Source: Lobosporangium transversale
Lineage: Eukaryota; Mortierellomycota; Mortierellomycetes; Mortierellales; Mortierellaceae
Direction of reading: 5' to 3'
DNA: 64,000 nt
NCBI RefSeq assembly: GCF_002105155.1
Contig: NW_019028996.1
Location: 124,001-188,000 of the forward strand
In this document: positions 25,626 through 37,638 of the stretch, piece after piece
Layout: every line of letters starts with the position of its first letter
Position numbering within the stretch: the first letter of the stretch is position 1
Notes under the pieces: model-generated
The model's input: the letters and a program-made list of their open reading frames with translations, nothing else
What the model was told of the DNA's origin: nothing
Databases searched by the model: none
Program-made: the position numbers and the translations under genes

Positions 25626-26704
25626 TCTACTCAAAGGGGAGTGTCCTTTTGTCCAGGATAAATGCGGCTTAGAGCTCGCTTTAGAGCTAAAATATTTTAT
25701 TTCCCTGAAAATTTCCTCACCAATAAATATCAAAGTACTATTTCCTCCGCCATTTCTACTAAGTAATCTAGAAAAACCATACCCTCAGTAGTGAAGTTCA
25801 CCAGAACTGCTTCAAAACACCTGAAACCCTCAGAAATGATGTAGAATACACTAATACACATCTCTAGTGCCCTATTTCATGCTTTGAGTAAAAAACTAAT
25901 AAGTTTTAATACTGAGGATGTTTAATGAAGACGCGTTTAGACAAAGATTTGGCAACAGATCACATAGGTTATTATCTAGTTTTTACTTGAAATTGAACAG
26001 AATCTGCAAAAGATTTCCAAAACTCTTCAAACTTTCTAAATAAATAGAGCTATAAACATGGATTAAGGACCGTTGGGTTTCTCTGAGTGTTTGCCATGGG
26101 TAGACAGAGTCATCATATACCCAAATATCAACAGGTCTTCAAAAAATGATGTTTTTTAGCTTTACGCTTATAAAAACTCGATGGATACAAGCCGGATCTC
26201 GCAAAACCAGACCTCATATTATAGCTATGGGCAGTGGCTACCATCAGTAGCGCGAGCTATGGGAAAAAGCGATGTATGAGAGTGCGGTGTATATTCTAAC
26301 ACTGAAAAATACGGATTGAAAGACGGATTAATTTTGATAAAACACAAAATACACCATAAATAAGCATCAGTTCCATTCCTAGCCTTTCAGAATTGGAGAA
26401 CAGCTCCTCCAGGGCCCCATGAAAGTGTCTTTATTATCATTAGCAGACATGGGCTATAATGATATTGGTTCTTTAGTATTAAGCGTCTTTTGATAAAGAC
26501 AGGGTCTTTTTTTTACACAGGGATAGAGCGGTAAACCTTATTCTATTTTTAAATTCTACAAGTGTAAGCTTTTTTTTTTTTTTTTTTTTTAATTCAACGA
26601 CAAACACGACATATCTACGTCCAGTAACGTTGTCTTGGCCGCTTATTCTCAGGTCCCTGTCCCTCTCGCCGGGGAAACACTGCCTCGAAACGCTCTAGTA
26701 CAGC

Positions 26705-27948
26705 CTACAGGTCCCTTTCAATTTGCTTTCTTTGTGGAAAGTCAGCATTTTTATCCCTGAGTTCTTCTAAGAGCGTCAAACGTTGAATATAAATTGCAAT
26801 ATGGTCAACGTCAGGAGTTGGATTAGCAGAATGCTCCTCCTCAAGAGGCTCAAGCATCCCCGGCTGGAACTTGGACTCATGCTCCCATTGATCAACACGA
26901 AAGAATGTCACTGGATGATATTCTAGCTGAGCCAAAGCGATATGTTTACAACAAGTGTGGTTCATGAAGAAATAGTGACAGGAGCACGACATGATATGCC
27001 CAGTGGGAGATCTTGAAAAGTCAACTTTGATCTCATAAGAAGCCCCTTCGTGGTGAATGACTCCACCAGCAGTGTATCACTTCCCGTTTGCCAAATAAAA
27101 AGACCTTCAAACCCTCTCGAATTTCTAGTCTCTATATGTTCGCGCGCACGCGTAGCGAAGATTTTTGCTCCACATCCTTGTTTAATTCCTGGAGCACGAT
27201 TTCTAGTCTTGCCAGTGACACCTCCTTGAACTCTATCTTTTCTTATGCGCTTCTTGCCAGTACATTGACATTCATAGGAAAGGCGACACTGATTGTCAAC
27301 TTTGTAATCGTATTTTTTTGCCAACACAAAGTTGGTGGAGGTAGGCCTTTGATGCTTCAGGAGCCAAGCATCGAAACGCTCAGGTTGAATGTAGAATTCT
27401 ACTCTCGAGGTGTTCAAAACTTTGAACCGAGATTCAGGTTCAATTTTATAGTGCTTTGCAGATAAAAGAATCTCAGGATCATCACACAAAGCCCCTCTCA
27501 TTTTATCAATAACAATATTATTGAGACCATTTTCAATACGCGTCTTTAAAGGCTACAATTGACGCATAGGTATTCTGTTGAGTTATTACTTTATTATTAT
27601 GCAACGAACTAGACTTTATTGATTGTAGCATTATAGCACTGACCTCAAAATTATGTGCATGACCGACTTGATCATCGTCCTCTTGATCATCGTCCTCTCC
27701 TTCATCGTCATGCTCCCCATCATCCTTGCTGGGGCTCAACGCGCCTAAGGCTTCTCTCTGTAACATAATATTGATTAGATTTCAGCAGATCGTCATCGAT
27801 TCAAAAATTATTCGCGTTAGAAACTTACTATTTCTTCTAGTCCGTTGATCAATATTTTTTCAATTTGATCAGTGGCAAGAACATCGTTGATTGCGACATT
27901 GACAATGTCTACTTGCTCTTGAATTGGGAGGCCGTTGGGTGTGTTCAT
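26705..27948 (-). pseudogene. SWIM zinc-finger transposon protein, spliced and frameshifted
   Basis: Minus-strand exons 27948-27829 (MNTPNGLPIQEQVDIVNVAI) and 27757-27644 (acidic, Asp/Glu-rich) and a main exon from 27552 join in phase through canonical introns. The main exon encodes an N-terminal-type DNA-binding region reminiscent of FAR1/FLYWCH domains (YECQCTGKKRIRK, IKQGCGAKIF). It needs a one-base frameshift near 27060-27068 to continue into SPTGHIMSCSCHYFFMNHTC and CKHIALAQL. That last part is a SWIM finger (CxC...CxH), followed by a Glu-rich tail stopping at 26705. The product lies entirely inside the TIR element. The large DDE domain that should separate the N-terminal zinc-binding region from the SWIM finger is missing, as if deleted. 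A sequencing error at the frameshift is possible. Confidence 0.6.
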
Positions 27949-28127
27949 GGTGAGAAGAATGCGCAAGACAAAGGGATGGAGCAAAATACTGTTTACGGTT
28001 GTGGTTGGAAGAAAAGAGACACTTGTTTATGTGATTATTCCGATATAATAAATAAAAATGCTACGTCACTCTCTTGGAAGCCAAATTGATCGCATACCCA
28101 GCGTCTGGGACAAAAGGGTTCTCCTCA

Positions 28128-28749
28128 AAGGGTGAATCTATTTGACAACCCCCCTAATTTAGCAGTCACACCGGCTTATTTGGCAACCCAGGTCTTCTTT
28201 TTTGTTATTTGACAACCCGGGTTGTCAAGAAAAGAAGAAAAATTGTCTTTTTCAACCTGTCACATGACAAGTCTTCACCCTCTTGCACTTATGGAGGGCC
28301 TTTCTCAGCTGGATTTCTAAAATGGTGGCAACACTCCATTATCATGACTGTGGTTATAGCTTCTTCTGTCTCTCTTTTTTTCCTTTCCGCGTCTTACGCA
28401 TGCGCCATCAAGCGTCGCATAACCACTCCGAATTTATGCATGCTTATATATCCAAAAACCCCTTAGTGCATGTTACCCGTATAGGCACATTTTCTATAAA
28501 AGCAAACCCTTGTTTTAGAAATCAGTTGTAATAAAAAACAACACCTCGTAACCAAAAAAAAAAGTTTGTTATTTGATGGAAGCTTTTAGATTGCTGGAGG
28601 GATTTCGTGTTGCTGAGAGATAGCAATAGAAACGATTTTCACATAATAATCTTGCCAATAAAAAAAGGGTTGTCAAATAACAGTGAGCTTGGGGTTGTCA
28701 AATTAGATATTTTACTATTGGCAACCCGGGTTGTCAAATAGATTAATTC
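28128..28749 (-). repeat. Right terminal inverted repeat arm of the SWIM element
   Basis: This is the longer copy of the arm. It also begins on its inner side with ATCTATTTGACAACCC at 28136-28151. It therefore looks like a short element with its own inverted ends and could be a MITE derivative that shares the family termini. Confidence 0.6.
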
Positions 28750-28858
28750 CTACTCAAAAATATTTGGTTCTCTAAAATAAATCATGTGAGCAGATTTGGC
28801 CAATCTTTGTGCAAATGATCGCTTTAATCGACAAACAGCTCCCATTATGGCATCATAG

Positions 28859-29687
28859 AAACGAGCTGTCACACTCGACTCCAGCGCCAATTTTTTCCAG
28901 CGAGGAAAGAAACCGACGACAGCGCAGAGAGCTGTAGCTGCCAAAAAGACAACGGCTTCCACGACTGCCCTGCAGTTAGAACGAGAAACAGTACCAACAT
29001 CAGGAAAAGCTCCCAAGGAATTGACCAAACAAGAAGAGGATGGCTACAGTGATGAATTAGACTACTCAGCTGAGGAATCAGTTTCGGATCACTGTGATCA
29101 AGAGGACCACGGCGAAGACGGGTATGGGGACGCGCATGCTCAAGATAAGAATTCTATTATTTTGGGTATCTCGGAACCAAAGAACGTAGACGTAAACGCA
29201 ATTGCATCCGTCGAAGATATCAAAAATTCAAGGGTTATCGCGAAGAGGAGTGTAAAGACAGCATCCAAGGAGAGTGCCTGTGTAGTTCCATACGTAGGCG
29301 ACATCCATTCTGGGTGTAAGTTTTTTTCCCTGGGTTTTATTGATCTATATCTTTTGTTGATTCGTTGCTGCTCGTTGTTATAGTCTCGCTATTATTGTTT
29401 CTGGAGCCATTAGTTCATCAAGCTGATATCTCAGAAGAAGAGAAGAAACTTCGCCAGTTTGACCTTACCTCCAAGTATGGTCCTTGCACAGAATTGACGC
29501 GCGTTTGAATTGGTAAATAATAATAATAATCACAACAATTTCACGATGGGTACAAACTTTGACTTAACAATGTACTTTTGCTCCATTATTTGTCAACCAA
29601 TAGACGTTACAACCTCCACAGGCTATCAAGGATATGACTATCGCGCATATTTATCTGAATATCCCAGTCTATGAAGGACGTGTTTAA
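28859..29687 (+). CDS. DNA polymerase delta subunit 4-like (POLD4/Cdm1), 5' end unresolved
   Basis: Exons 28859-29315, 29384-29502 and 29604-29687 join in phase (GTAAGT...TATAG, then GTTTGA...AATAG). The first exon follows an apparent acceptor (CATCATAG) and begins KRAVTLDSSANFFQRGKKP, whose LDSSANFF resembles a PCNA-interacting motif. An acidic linker follows. The second exon gives EEEKKLRQFDLTSKYGPCTE, the signature of the small fourth subunit of DNA polymerase delta, which stabilises the holoenzyme and binds PCNA. The third exon ends PPQAIKDMTIAHIYLNIPVY and three more residues. The usual (R)LERWxRAxxLG helix between the last two blocks is missing from the spliced product, so a micro-exon has been overlooked or the gene is decaying. 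The SWIM transposon ends only 110 bp upstream, and the initiating exon was not found. Confidence 0.65.
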
Positions 29688-30210
29688 AAGCCTACAGCTG
29701 TTCTATCTTGTTATTTATTAGTATTGTAGTATTATATTTATTGTTATTATCTTTACTATAGTCGGCTTCATCAATAAACACTCAATTTGCATGGCCCATT
29801 TCTGTCAATTATAACAATTTTCACAGACGTCATATCTGAGCCCTTCTGTTTCCAGGGATTTGGAGTATTTGGTAAGAATTTCCTATATGGGGCCATGATT
29901 TTACCCTCATGTCCTCAACTTACGGCTTGTTGTATCGCACCGGTTGTAGCAGGCCATCGAAGGAATGCTCACAATCCAGGCTCTATGTTTACGAAGTGCA
30001 GATCAGGCGTTTCTACTGTTCCATTACTGAACTTTCAATGAGACGTTTTCGCTGTTGAGAACAATTGATGTGTGGCTACCCTACAATAAAAATGTAGCAA
30101 TTTTACGTCACACAAATCGAGGTAAGAAGTTCCGTCCTTCCTTTCCTCCATTAACCTGCTTATAATTCCTTGAATTTTTTGTTTTCCACCAGACCACCCC
30201 AACTGGCACC
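29688..30210. other. Intergenic region
   Basis: AT-rich, about 520 bp, including the promoter of the Rmd1-like gene. No gene was recognised. Confidence 0.5.
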
Positions 30211-32547
30211 ATGACTGATCCAAATCAGCAACAGACTCCTGGCGTGTACTCCCCATTAGTCCAAAACAGGCGTCAGCAAACCTCCAACGCCTACAGAGAG
30301 CAGCAGCACCAAAACCACGTCCAATTCATTTCGTCTACTCCACTACCTAACCCGCGTCGGCTCTTTCCTGACGCCTCACGAGCAAAGCGTACTTTTCATC
30401 CTACCAATAGTGGTCCAACTTCATATGGAGCTATCAATGATAATTCCATGCGGATCAATACTGCAAGCGCCAATGCTGCAGCAATGCAGGCTGGCTTTAT
30501 TAGTCCGGGTCCAACGACTCCGAAGCAAAAGCAAGTACCTCTTCGTACCACTAAAGTATCTCAAAAACTGGTAATGCTACCGGAGGATCAGGAGGATGAT
30601 GAGACGGGGTATGAAGAAAACCCTTTTGATGACTCGCTAGATCCTTTCCGTGACGAGCCTAACTACTGGATCAAGAGAAGAGGACTTCACGGACGAGCCC
30701 CAACTCGCTCAGAGCTATTGACTAAGGAACAGAGATCTGCTAGGGGTCTCGCCAGGTAAATATGGTGAAGGACATCATTTATTTTAATAACGACCTCAAA
30801 AGGCTTTATTCCATGCAATATCAATTCATCCGCCAACATCAAGCTGAATGATTCTGTCTAACAATTCATGTTTCACTGGATGATACATCATAGGGTAGTT
30901 GCCTACTGCACTGCAGAAGGGTATGATATTAAAAGACTTACAACATTTTTAAGGGAAAAACATGCGGTCCAGCCCCGACTGTATGATGAGGCACTCTATG
31001 CTGCCTATCACTTCCCTCTTGTTCCAGGGAAAACAACCAAATATATGGCGGGACCGCCAGTTCGATCTCCTGGCGGCGGCTCTGTTTTAGACAAGCAGTT
31101 GGAGCAGTACGAAGAGAATACAGGAGATGCTTATTCTAGGTCACTTGAGCATGCCAAAGAGTTGGCGGAGGAAGGATATCGCCAGCATCTCAAGACACAA
31201 GGAGATGGGATCAGATCTGGTAACAATTCCATCAACAGCAAAAAACTAAAGAACAGACGTCAAACTGCCAGCCGGCCAAATGAACAAAATGAAGATGTCG
31301 GCTTGAGCACATCAAGACATGAGACTGGACCATCTGACCAGAGTACTAGCACAGCGCTTGAACAACAAGATTATTTCACTGATACGGTAGAGGATCAGAC
31401 TACCACTCTCAAGTCTCCTACAGATCTACAGCCTGACACTGCCGATTTAGCTCTTACATCAAGCCAAAATCATGCTGTGGCTCCATTTATGGGTGGGGAA
31501 GTATTTTTCTTTGACTATGGGGTCACTGTTTTCTGGAATATGACTTTGGAGCAAGAAGCATGGATCATGGACGATCTCGCACAATTTGAAATAAAGCGAT
31601 TGCTGCCTGAAGATGTTCAGACAGAAGAGTTTCACTTCGAGTACGCAGGATATTCAGCGCCACGTATCTACAATGACATGTAAGCAATTTTTTTTAATAA
31701 TTGAACGACAGATGAGCGAGGATCAATATCTTGACTAGAGTGCCTGTCATGTCTAATGGCATCGCGCGTTTTGTTCGTGTGTCTTTTTATTCTTTTTCCG
31801 CCATTTAAGGATCACGTTGCGTGGAGGAAACCACATGATCAAGCTGACAATATCCCACGCCATTTCACAGTCTGTCAAATTGGCGCTCTATGAATGTCAA
31901 ATGGACGATACCATTGATGATACCAAGATCATCCCTATCCAGCTGGCGCAAACAGGGAAACTGAACTATTCTAGGCCTCAAATCACTAGGATCTCGGGAC
32001 ATCTTTTCCAACTGCGCATGAATGTCGACCTTGTGTCCAATGTGCTTGGTATGATTATTAGGCTTTGTTCTAGAAGTCATTGGCTCTTCATAAGGAGTTG
32101 AGCCAATTACATTGAAATCAAGCGGTACCTTGGTACTGAACATCCCAATGCCTTTTTTTTAAATTAGATACGCCTGAGATTTTCTGGTCAGAACCAGAAC
32201 TTCAGCCACTATATAATGCCATCCGTGGATATCTCGAAATTGGACAGCGCGCCAAGGTGTTGAGTGACCGATGCCTGGTGATTTCAGACTTGTTAACAAT
32301 GCTGCGCGATGATTTGGCATCGAACAATATGAACTACAATACCTGGATCGTTATCATCCTCATTGTCATTGCCGTGATTGTTGCTGCAGGTAAGCATACA
32401 TTTCTGCGACAAATATCAGGTATTTAAATATGATGGATATTCAAGCTCATTTATCGTTTTTGATGAAAAAAAAAAAAAAAAAAAAAAATGCTCTACATAG
32501 GTGAGATTGTTGTCAAGTACTTGAAAGCAGACTCATTCTTTAAATAA
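30211..32547 (+). CDS. Rmd1/Sif2-like DUF155 family membrane protein, five exons
   Basis: Exons 30211-30755, 30894-31679, 31810-32048, 32168-32389 and 32501-32547 join in phase to 612 aa. The N-terminal 180 residues are disordered. The RMD1/DUF155 domain starts at VVAYCTAEGYDIKRLTTFL. It contains the hallmark GEVFFFDYGVTVFWNMTLEQ and FEYAGYSAPRIYNDM, then ITLRGGNHMIKLTISHAISQ and LKLNYSRP-type helices, and DTPEIFWSEPELQPLYNAIR. The C-terminal TM helix is WIVIILIVIAVIVAAGEIV, followed by a short tail. Fungal Rmd1/Rmd8 are needed for sporulation or meiotic nuclear division; the mitochondrial paralogue RMND1 supports mitochondrial translation. A Ser/Gln-rich insertion splits the domain after KKLKNRRQT. 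Intron 4 contains an A run of about 24 bases near the acceptor. Confidence 0.88.
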
Positions 32548-32997
32548 GATAAAATTGCTTTTTTCCCCTCCACAATAAATATTTTCGCTGCCAGTGGAAC
32601 GAGTTGGAAGAAGTGGGATTTGTGCATTGAATCAGTGATGACAAGCACAGCGCGCAATTAAACAAACAAAAGGTGGGTAGAGTATTTTGTATATCTATGA
32701 GCCTTTCCCATAAAATTCTGCCTCTTTTTGGTTTATTGAGCAATCGAAATATAATATCATTTCCTTTTATTCATTATGGGTGGAATGAAAATATGAGGAA
32801 TTCAAACACAAGCCTCATATTTATTTGAAGGTTGATTATCGAAACCTATTTATTTTTTATGATATAATACAATGATGGAGTAGTATTTCTGGTGAAACAA
32901 ATATATAGAAAGGTATAAAGGTAGATGCACAATAGCACACAAAAAAAGCAGATGAGAGTAACCGATGATGTTGGGGGGAAAAAAGGGAAAGCATTTC
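32548..32997. other. Convergent spacer, DUF155 and F-box genes
   Basis: AT-rich spacer of 450 bp with likely polyadenylation signals on both strands. No ORF was supported. Confidence 0.5.
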
Positions 32998-34680
32998 TTA
33001 TTGAGAGTGCATAATACCAGCTCGAAGACGCTGTTCCTCTGTTACAGGCGCATACCAATCATGGATCCAGCAGGAAGCAGCACCTTCGGCTGACCAGCGA
33101 TCCGTCATCTCACTAAGAATCATGTGCCCGATCATGGCAATCTCTTTCTCGTAAATGTCCTTAGTTAGTCCCTGGAATTGATGCTCATAAGTGAAAAAGT
33201 TGGTTGTGAACTTGAGCGTCTCAAGGTTGGGGAAAAGCTTAAGTAATGCGCCGAAACCAGGCAGAGTCAGCGGACTCGAGGTATACTTTGTTAATGCTAG
33301 GTGTCGTACTGAATCGCCAGGAAGTGGTCGTGAAACGGCTGATAATGATAATAACAATGATGTGGATTGAGGTTGACCTTCAGTGATATTGGTTAGTGAG
33401 GCATGATGAGCAAAGGGATGATCGGGGATATTATTAAGATCGGTTGGAGCTGATGGGCAAAGTGCTGACATGGATAGAAGTTTCAGCTGCTTGACACGTT
33501 GTACCATTTCACGGATATTCTCGTTCGAGATACAGTCCAGATCTAGAAGTTCCAGTGACTCAACTTTCCCGCACTCAAGTAAGGACCAGAATCCTTCCAG
33601 GCTGACTTCTTTGATACCCAATGTTGGAGATTGATATGGGGCAAGTGTCACAGATCTAAAATCCTCCCAGCCAGTCATCATCCTGCGCAAGACTGTGTCT
33701 GAAATAGCATGCTGTCCTCGGAAGCTCCGAATCTGTGGGCATGCTGCAGTAATGGCGCTGACGACCTCTGGCGCTACAAATCCTCCATCTCTGTTGCCAT
33801 CGTATAACAGGTGCTCCAGACAGCGCCCATAACGGACGATACAAAAGATAAGCTCAGTCATCTCAAGATCTAAAAAATTGTCCTGGATTTCAAGGCACCT
33901 GATCGACCCTTGACTCTGCTCCATTAATGCAACCAATGCACGGGAAAAATCTTGATGAAGGGTGAAACCAAGCTTGTGATACTCCTCTCGTCGGCGTGGT
34001 AACGTGAAAGAAGTGATACGTGTGTAGAGCAAATGCATGCCTGGCTGATGAGGAAAGTGATGCATCATGGCAGTGTTCTGGACAGGAACTGTGGTCTTGG
34101 AGATAAAGGAGGAATAGCAGTTGGCGATACGAAGTGAGCGAATCCGCGGAGTAAGCCGAGTGAGCTGTTGCATACAGAGCACCAAGGTGTTGAACTCCAT
34201 ATGGTCAAGTATGAGGTGAGTGTAGAGAGAAGGGTCCGCCAAGATGCGGCGCCATGCACGACAGATACTGTTGAAGAGAGAGCAGCGTTTGATTTATGTG
34301 TTTAAATTGGATTAGAATACTCTCTTTCTGAACTCATTACAAATATAAAGGTATGGCTGTAGCTTCAGTCTCCATTTCAAAAAGGGAGAGGATATGTAGT
34401 GAAGATCGATCCAGGCTCAGGTAAACATCCATGACTCTGGAATAACGGGGAAATGCGGATATGTAAGTTCGATATAGATTCTTGATGTGAAAAAGATTAA
34501 GAAATAGTTCGAAGGATATAGAAGGGTGAGAGAATAATACCTGGATGCTCTGAACTTCTCTTCAAGTGGGAGGTGAGTAAAAATGTCTAGCCAAATACTT
34601 TCAGGAATAACTGGTAACTTGGGCTTTGCTCCAAAGGTTGGAAGTGTGGTGTGCGTATCCATCTGGAAGATGTCGGTCAT
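32998..34680 (-). CDS. F-box and leucine-rich-repeat-like protein, two exons
   Basis: Minus-strand exons 34680-34541 and 34267-32998 join in phase (GTATTA...CAACAG) to 469 aa. The intron splits the F-box: LPVIPESIWLDIFTHLPLEE and KFRAS continue into SICRAWRRILADPSLYTHLI. The rest is a series of irregular LRR-like units (RIRSLRIANCYSS, SIRCLEIQDNFLDLEMTELI, VESLELLDLDCISNENI, KQLKLLSMS, FPNLETLKF). Such proteins serve as substrate adaptors of SCF ubiquitin ligases. Large F-box/LRR families of this style are common in Mortierellomycete genomes (established observation), but the substrate is unknown. The 5' leader begins right after a run of 29 A/T bases. Confidence 0.87.
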
Positions 34681-34698
34681 GTTTTGGTTGCTTGTTTC

Positions 34699-34727
<29 letters not shown>
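34699..34727. repeat. Homopolymer run of 29 A (T on the coding strand of the F-box gene)
   Basis: It lies 18 bp upstream of the F-box gene ATG. Similar runs of about 20 or more occur at about 1180, 7361, 10454, 18731, 19062, 26571, 32466, 41493, 49950, 51496 and 53365. Confidence 0.95.
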
Positions 34728-34730
<3 letters not shown>

Positions 34731-37638
34731 ACGAAGGTACCTATGCTTTTTTTTTCTGTGCCTGGACACCCACTCACAAAAAATAAAGAGAGAGTAAGGA
34801 ACAAGCGAAAGAAGAGTGTTATAGTTGTTATAAGATTGAGAGTGATAATGGGAGTGAGAGCAAGAGTGAGAGTGAGAGCGAAATGAGAATGATAAAAAAA
34901 AGGAAGCCAAGACGTAGTCGGTGTATTTATATGACCTAAATGACCACAAGCCGAGAGCGAATGTCTCGGATGCACAGAGGAAAAGAAAAAAGAGGGGCGA
35001 AGACAAAAAAAGCGAGACAGGTGAAAAACCTTGATGTCTGTATAACATGCCCAAGTCTCCACCGGTCTAAAAGTTGAAAGATTAAAACCTTGTCTTGCAC
35101 TCACGTAACTTCTACTGCTTATGTTCTTGTATGTTAATTTATGATCTCTCAGCCTTTGATCTTATGCTCTCTTGACCATCCAGAAGACAAGAGAATTATG
35201 AGTCTTGTTACAGAAAAGCTGAATTATTTGATACATCTCCACTGAATAGTTGTTCCCTTTCTTTTCCTCCTTACGGTCAATTGACACCACACCTTCTACC
35301 TTTGGAAAAGTGGAGTTTAATTTACCAAATGGAGTGACAACAAATGGTTGAATGATGCCATGTCCTTTGTAGCCCCACAGTGCTAGTATATCTTGGGAGC
35401 GCCACCGCATGCCTTACCATTTCTCGCTATCAACCTTTGGATGTCTTTCTGGCCTTAATCGATACGTACTGCTTATAGACACATAATATATTTTCAATAT
35501 GCCTGTTAATAAGTACCCATACATGTTTTCGATCTTTAATAAATCTTTGCAACAATGTCAATGGGACGACTATCTCAATAACCTGCTCAGTTGCTATTCG
35601 ACAGCTGCTATGGAATAGCATACCAAATTCCAGGACTCCTATCTCCTCTCACAAAACCGAATGTTTAACTACTATGTGAATGTCAAGGAACGACATGCTA
35701 GTACCATTATTCTTATTTTGTTACATGGCAACGTATTCTTCTTTGAGGTGATAGCCTGTCATTGTCTTGGAATAGAACTTCTTATTTATCCATCCCTAAT
35801 AGCCAAACCAATGTCGAGCTCTGTTCTCACTAATTTTATAATTCAAAAAAACTCTGTAGCTGTCAAACAAGCCGCTTCGCGACAGACGCGAAACGCGTCA
35901 TTACTCAGGCGAAGACAACAACTGCAAATAGAAATACCAAAGGCTTCAAATAGAGCAAAACATTTTAAAATCAGGAGCAGCTTCATTTTCTTAGATATTC
36001 AGGGACTGGCTAAAAGTAAGGAAGGAGACCACATCTGTTTACATGGACCCTTAATTTTGAGATGCGCGTTTGGCATTTCTCAGGACAGTGGCGTCTATTT
36101 TTACAAAGTATAAGGAAAGTTTCTTAGATTCAGCAGGCTATCTATTATTGTTATTGCCCGATCACTCCCTCTTGATCATCATTTCTGCCTACCAGAGCCT
36201 ACCCGTTTCGCAAGCTCCATCTGCGTCTAACCTCTAAAACTAGCCCTTCTTTCCTACCTTTGTCCTTCTCCTTATAGGGTAAAATCAGTATTAGAGTGTT
36301 CCACACTTCATTACCCTATTGTGGTGACATGATGTATAATACGGGCATGCTATACTATTGCATGGGTTTAAGAACATTTGGCATTGCATTGCCGCCTAAG
36401 GAAGGCAATAAGGAAGCCTAAAAAGCGCTCCTTGTTAAGGGTCCGTATAGTAACAACCTGTATGCCTATTCAAACTATTCTGATCCGGCTCTCCACTTTG
36501 GCTCCTACAGCTGCAATAAGAATCTTTCTGAACAGCGCGGCACTATCATAAAAGATATGAGCAAATCCTAGCTGTGCACTTAACTTGCAATACATCTGGT
36601 CATCAAAATAAAAGACATGCTACATCCACTTTGAGTTGAGAGTGTTCCAAGCTTGTTTCCAAAGTATCCAGGTTAGTTCTAATAATGATCGTTATACTGG
36701 GTTTTATTACTTGTGAGGGTGTTGACTTCGTCTTCTCCGTCTTCTGTTCACATTCCTGTACCTCTTACTCACCCGGGGCCTCTTCATCGCTCTCAGTAAC
36801 CAAGCGCAGGATCTCTCGCATCTTATGCCTTAATATCGAAGGAGCTTAGATATACCCAAATAAGGGCGACAGCAGTCGAACAGTCGGCTTAGCAGCAACG
36901 GCATTGTCAGCACCAGATGCTATTTATAACAAGTTGTGGTGTCTAGCAATGTCTTCCTATTAATCATGTAAATCCAGCCATGTCATTTCATTGGCTGTGG
37001 CGCGTTGCACCATTAGTTTAATTTTTTTTTTTTTTCTGTCACACCTTTTCTTTTCACATCGGAATCCTGGCTTGTTTCACATTCCTCTCCATCTCTTCAT
37101 GGTTTTCTGTCGATCGTTCAACATCAATTGCATTCAATCACCTGCACGTATTTCTTTTTGATCGTTTTAATCACCGCCGTTGTTGTCCTTACTATTTCTA
37201 TTATTACTACCATTACTATTTGCATTGCCCTGCCTTGCAGCATCTGGTGTTAAGTGCTTTTCTCTCCTATGACTTCTATTCTTGCAGCCGACTCGTAAAT
37301 ATATTCTGAGAGACGACAGATATACGCGTCGTGCCTCTCCTTTTACTTCTCCACATATACCACACATTGATCAGCAGCACGCCCCACTTTTACACCTCTT
37401 ACTGATCTCATTTCTCTCCTATCAATCTTCATCTATCCATTGCTTTTGAATTTTTTAGTCCTTCAATTCTATCCTATTCTTTGTTTCCTACTTATTTTTT
37501 TATTCTTGCTTTTGACCTTAATTCTGTCTTCACAAAACACTTCATTATTCTCTACCCCTGTTAATTATTTGATATACGCCTTCTGTCATCCAATATACAC
37601 ATTCTCTTTCAGCTCTACACTCCTACAAACATTTACTC
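34728..37638. other. Gene-poor region, 2.9 kb, with relic-like ORFs
   Basis: A GAGTGAGAGC-type purine microsatellite lies at about 34845-34885. On the minus strand, 35410-35162 (containing DILALWGYKGHGIIQPFVVT and NYSVEMYQIIQLF) and 35621-35430 look protein-like, but I recognise no family; they could be remains of a decayed gene or transposon. A 150-codon plus-strand ORF at 35661-36113 has no supporting features. From about 37370 the plus strand becomes pyrimidine-rich, as the leader of the next gene. Confidence 0.35.

Larger units (their letters stand above)
25290..28749 (-). mobile_element. TIR DNA transposon (3.46 kb) carrying a SWIM-finger protein
   Basis: The ends are exact inverted copies of GAATTAATCTATTTGACAAC followed by CC (25290-25311 and 28728-28749). 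Homology between the arms continues imperfectly inward for about 335 bp on the left and 620 bp on the right. Both arms are studded with about a dozen copies of a TTGACAACCC box in both orientations, plausibly transposase-binding sites. Inside is one spliced gene on the minus strand with a SWIM zinc finger, the finger type found in MULE/FAR1 and Zisupton-like transposases. No DDE catalytic core is evident, and the gene has a frameshift, so this copy is probably non-autonomous. Flanks show no clear 8-11 bp target duplication. The ends carry TTAA within GATTAATC, so a TTAA target cannot be excluded. Confidence 0.75.

Noticed and set aside
34677-35104. Overlapping ORFs with Phe or Lys runs upstream of the F-box gene
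   Set aside because: They are artefacts of the 29-base homopolymer and the GAGTGA microsatellite.
35661-36113. 150-codon plus-strand ORF
   Set aside because: No start context, no family resemblance, no splice partners and AT-driven composition; kept only as a remark in the gene-poor region.
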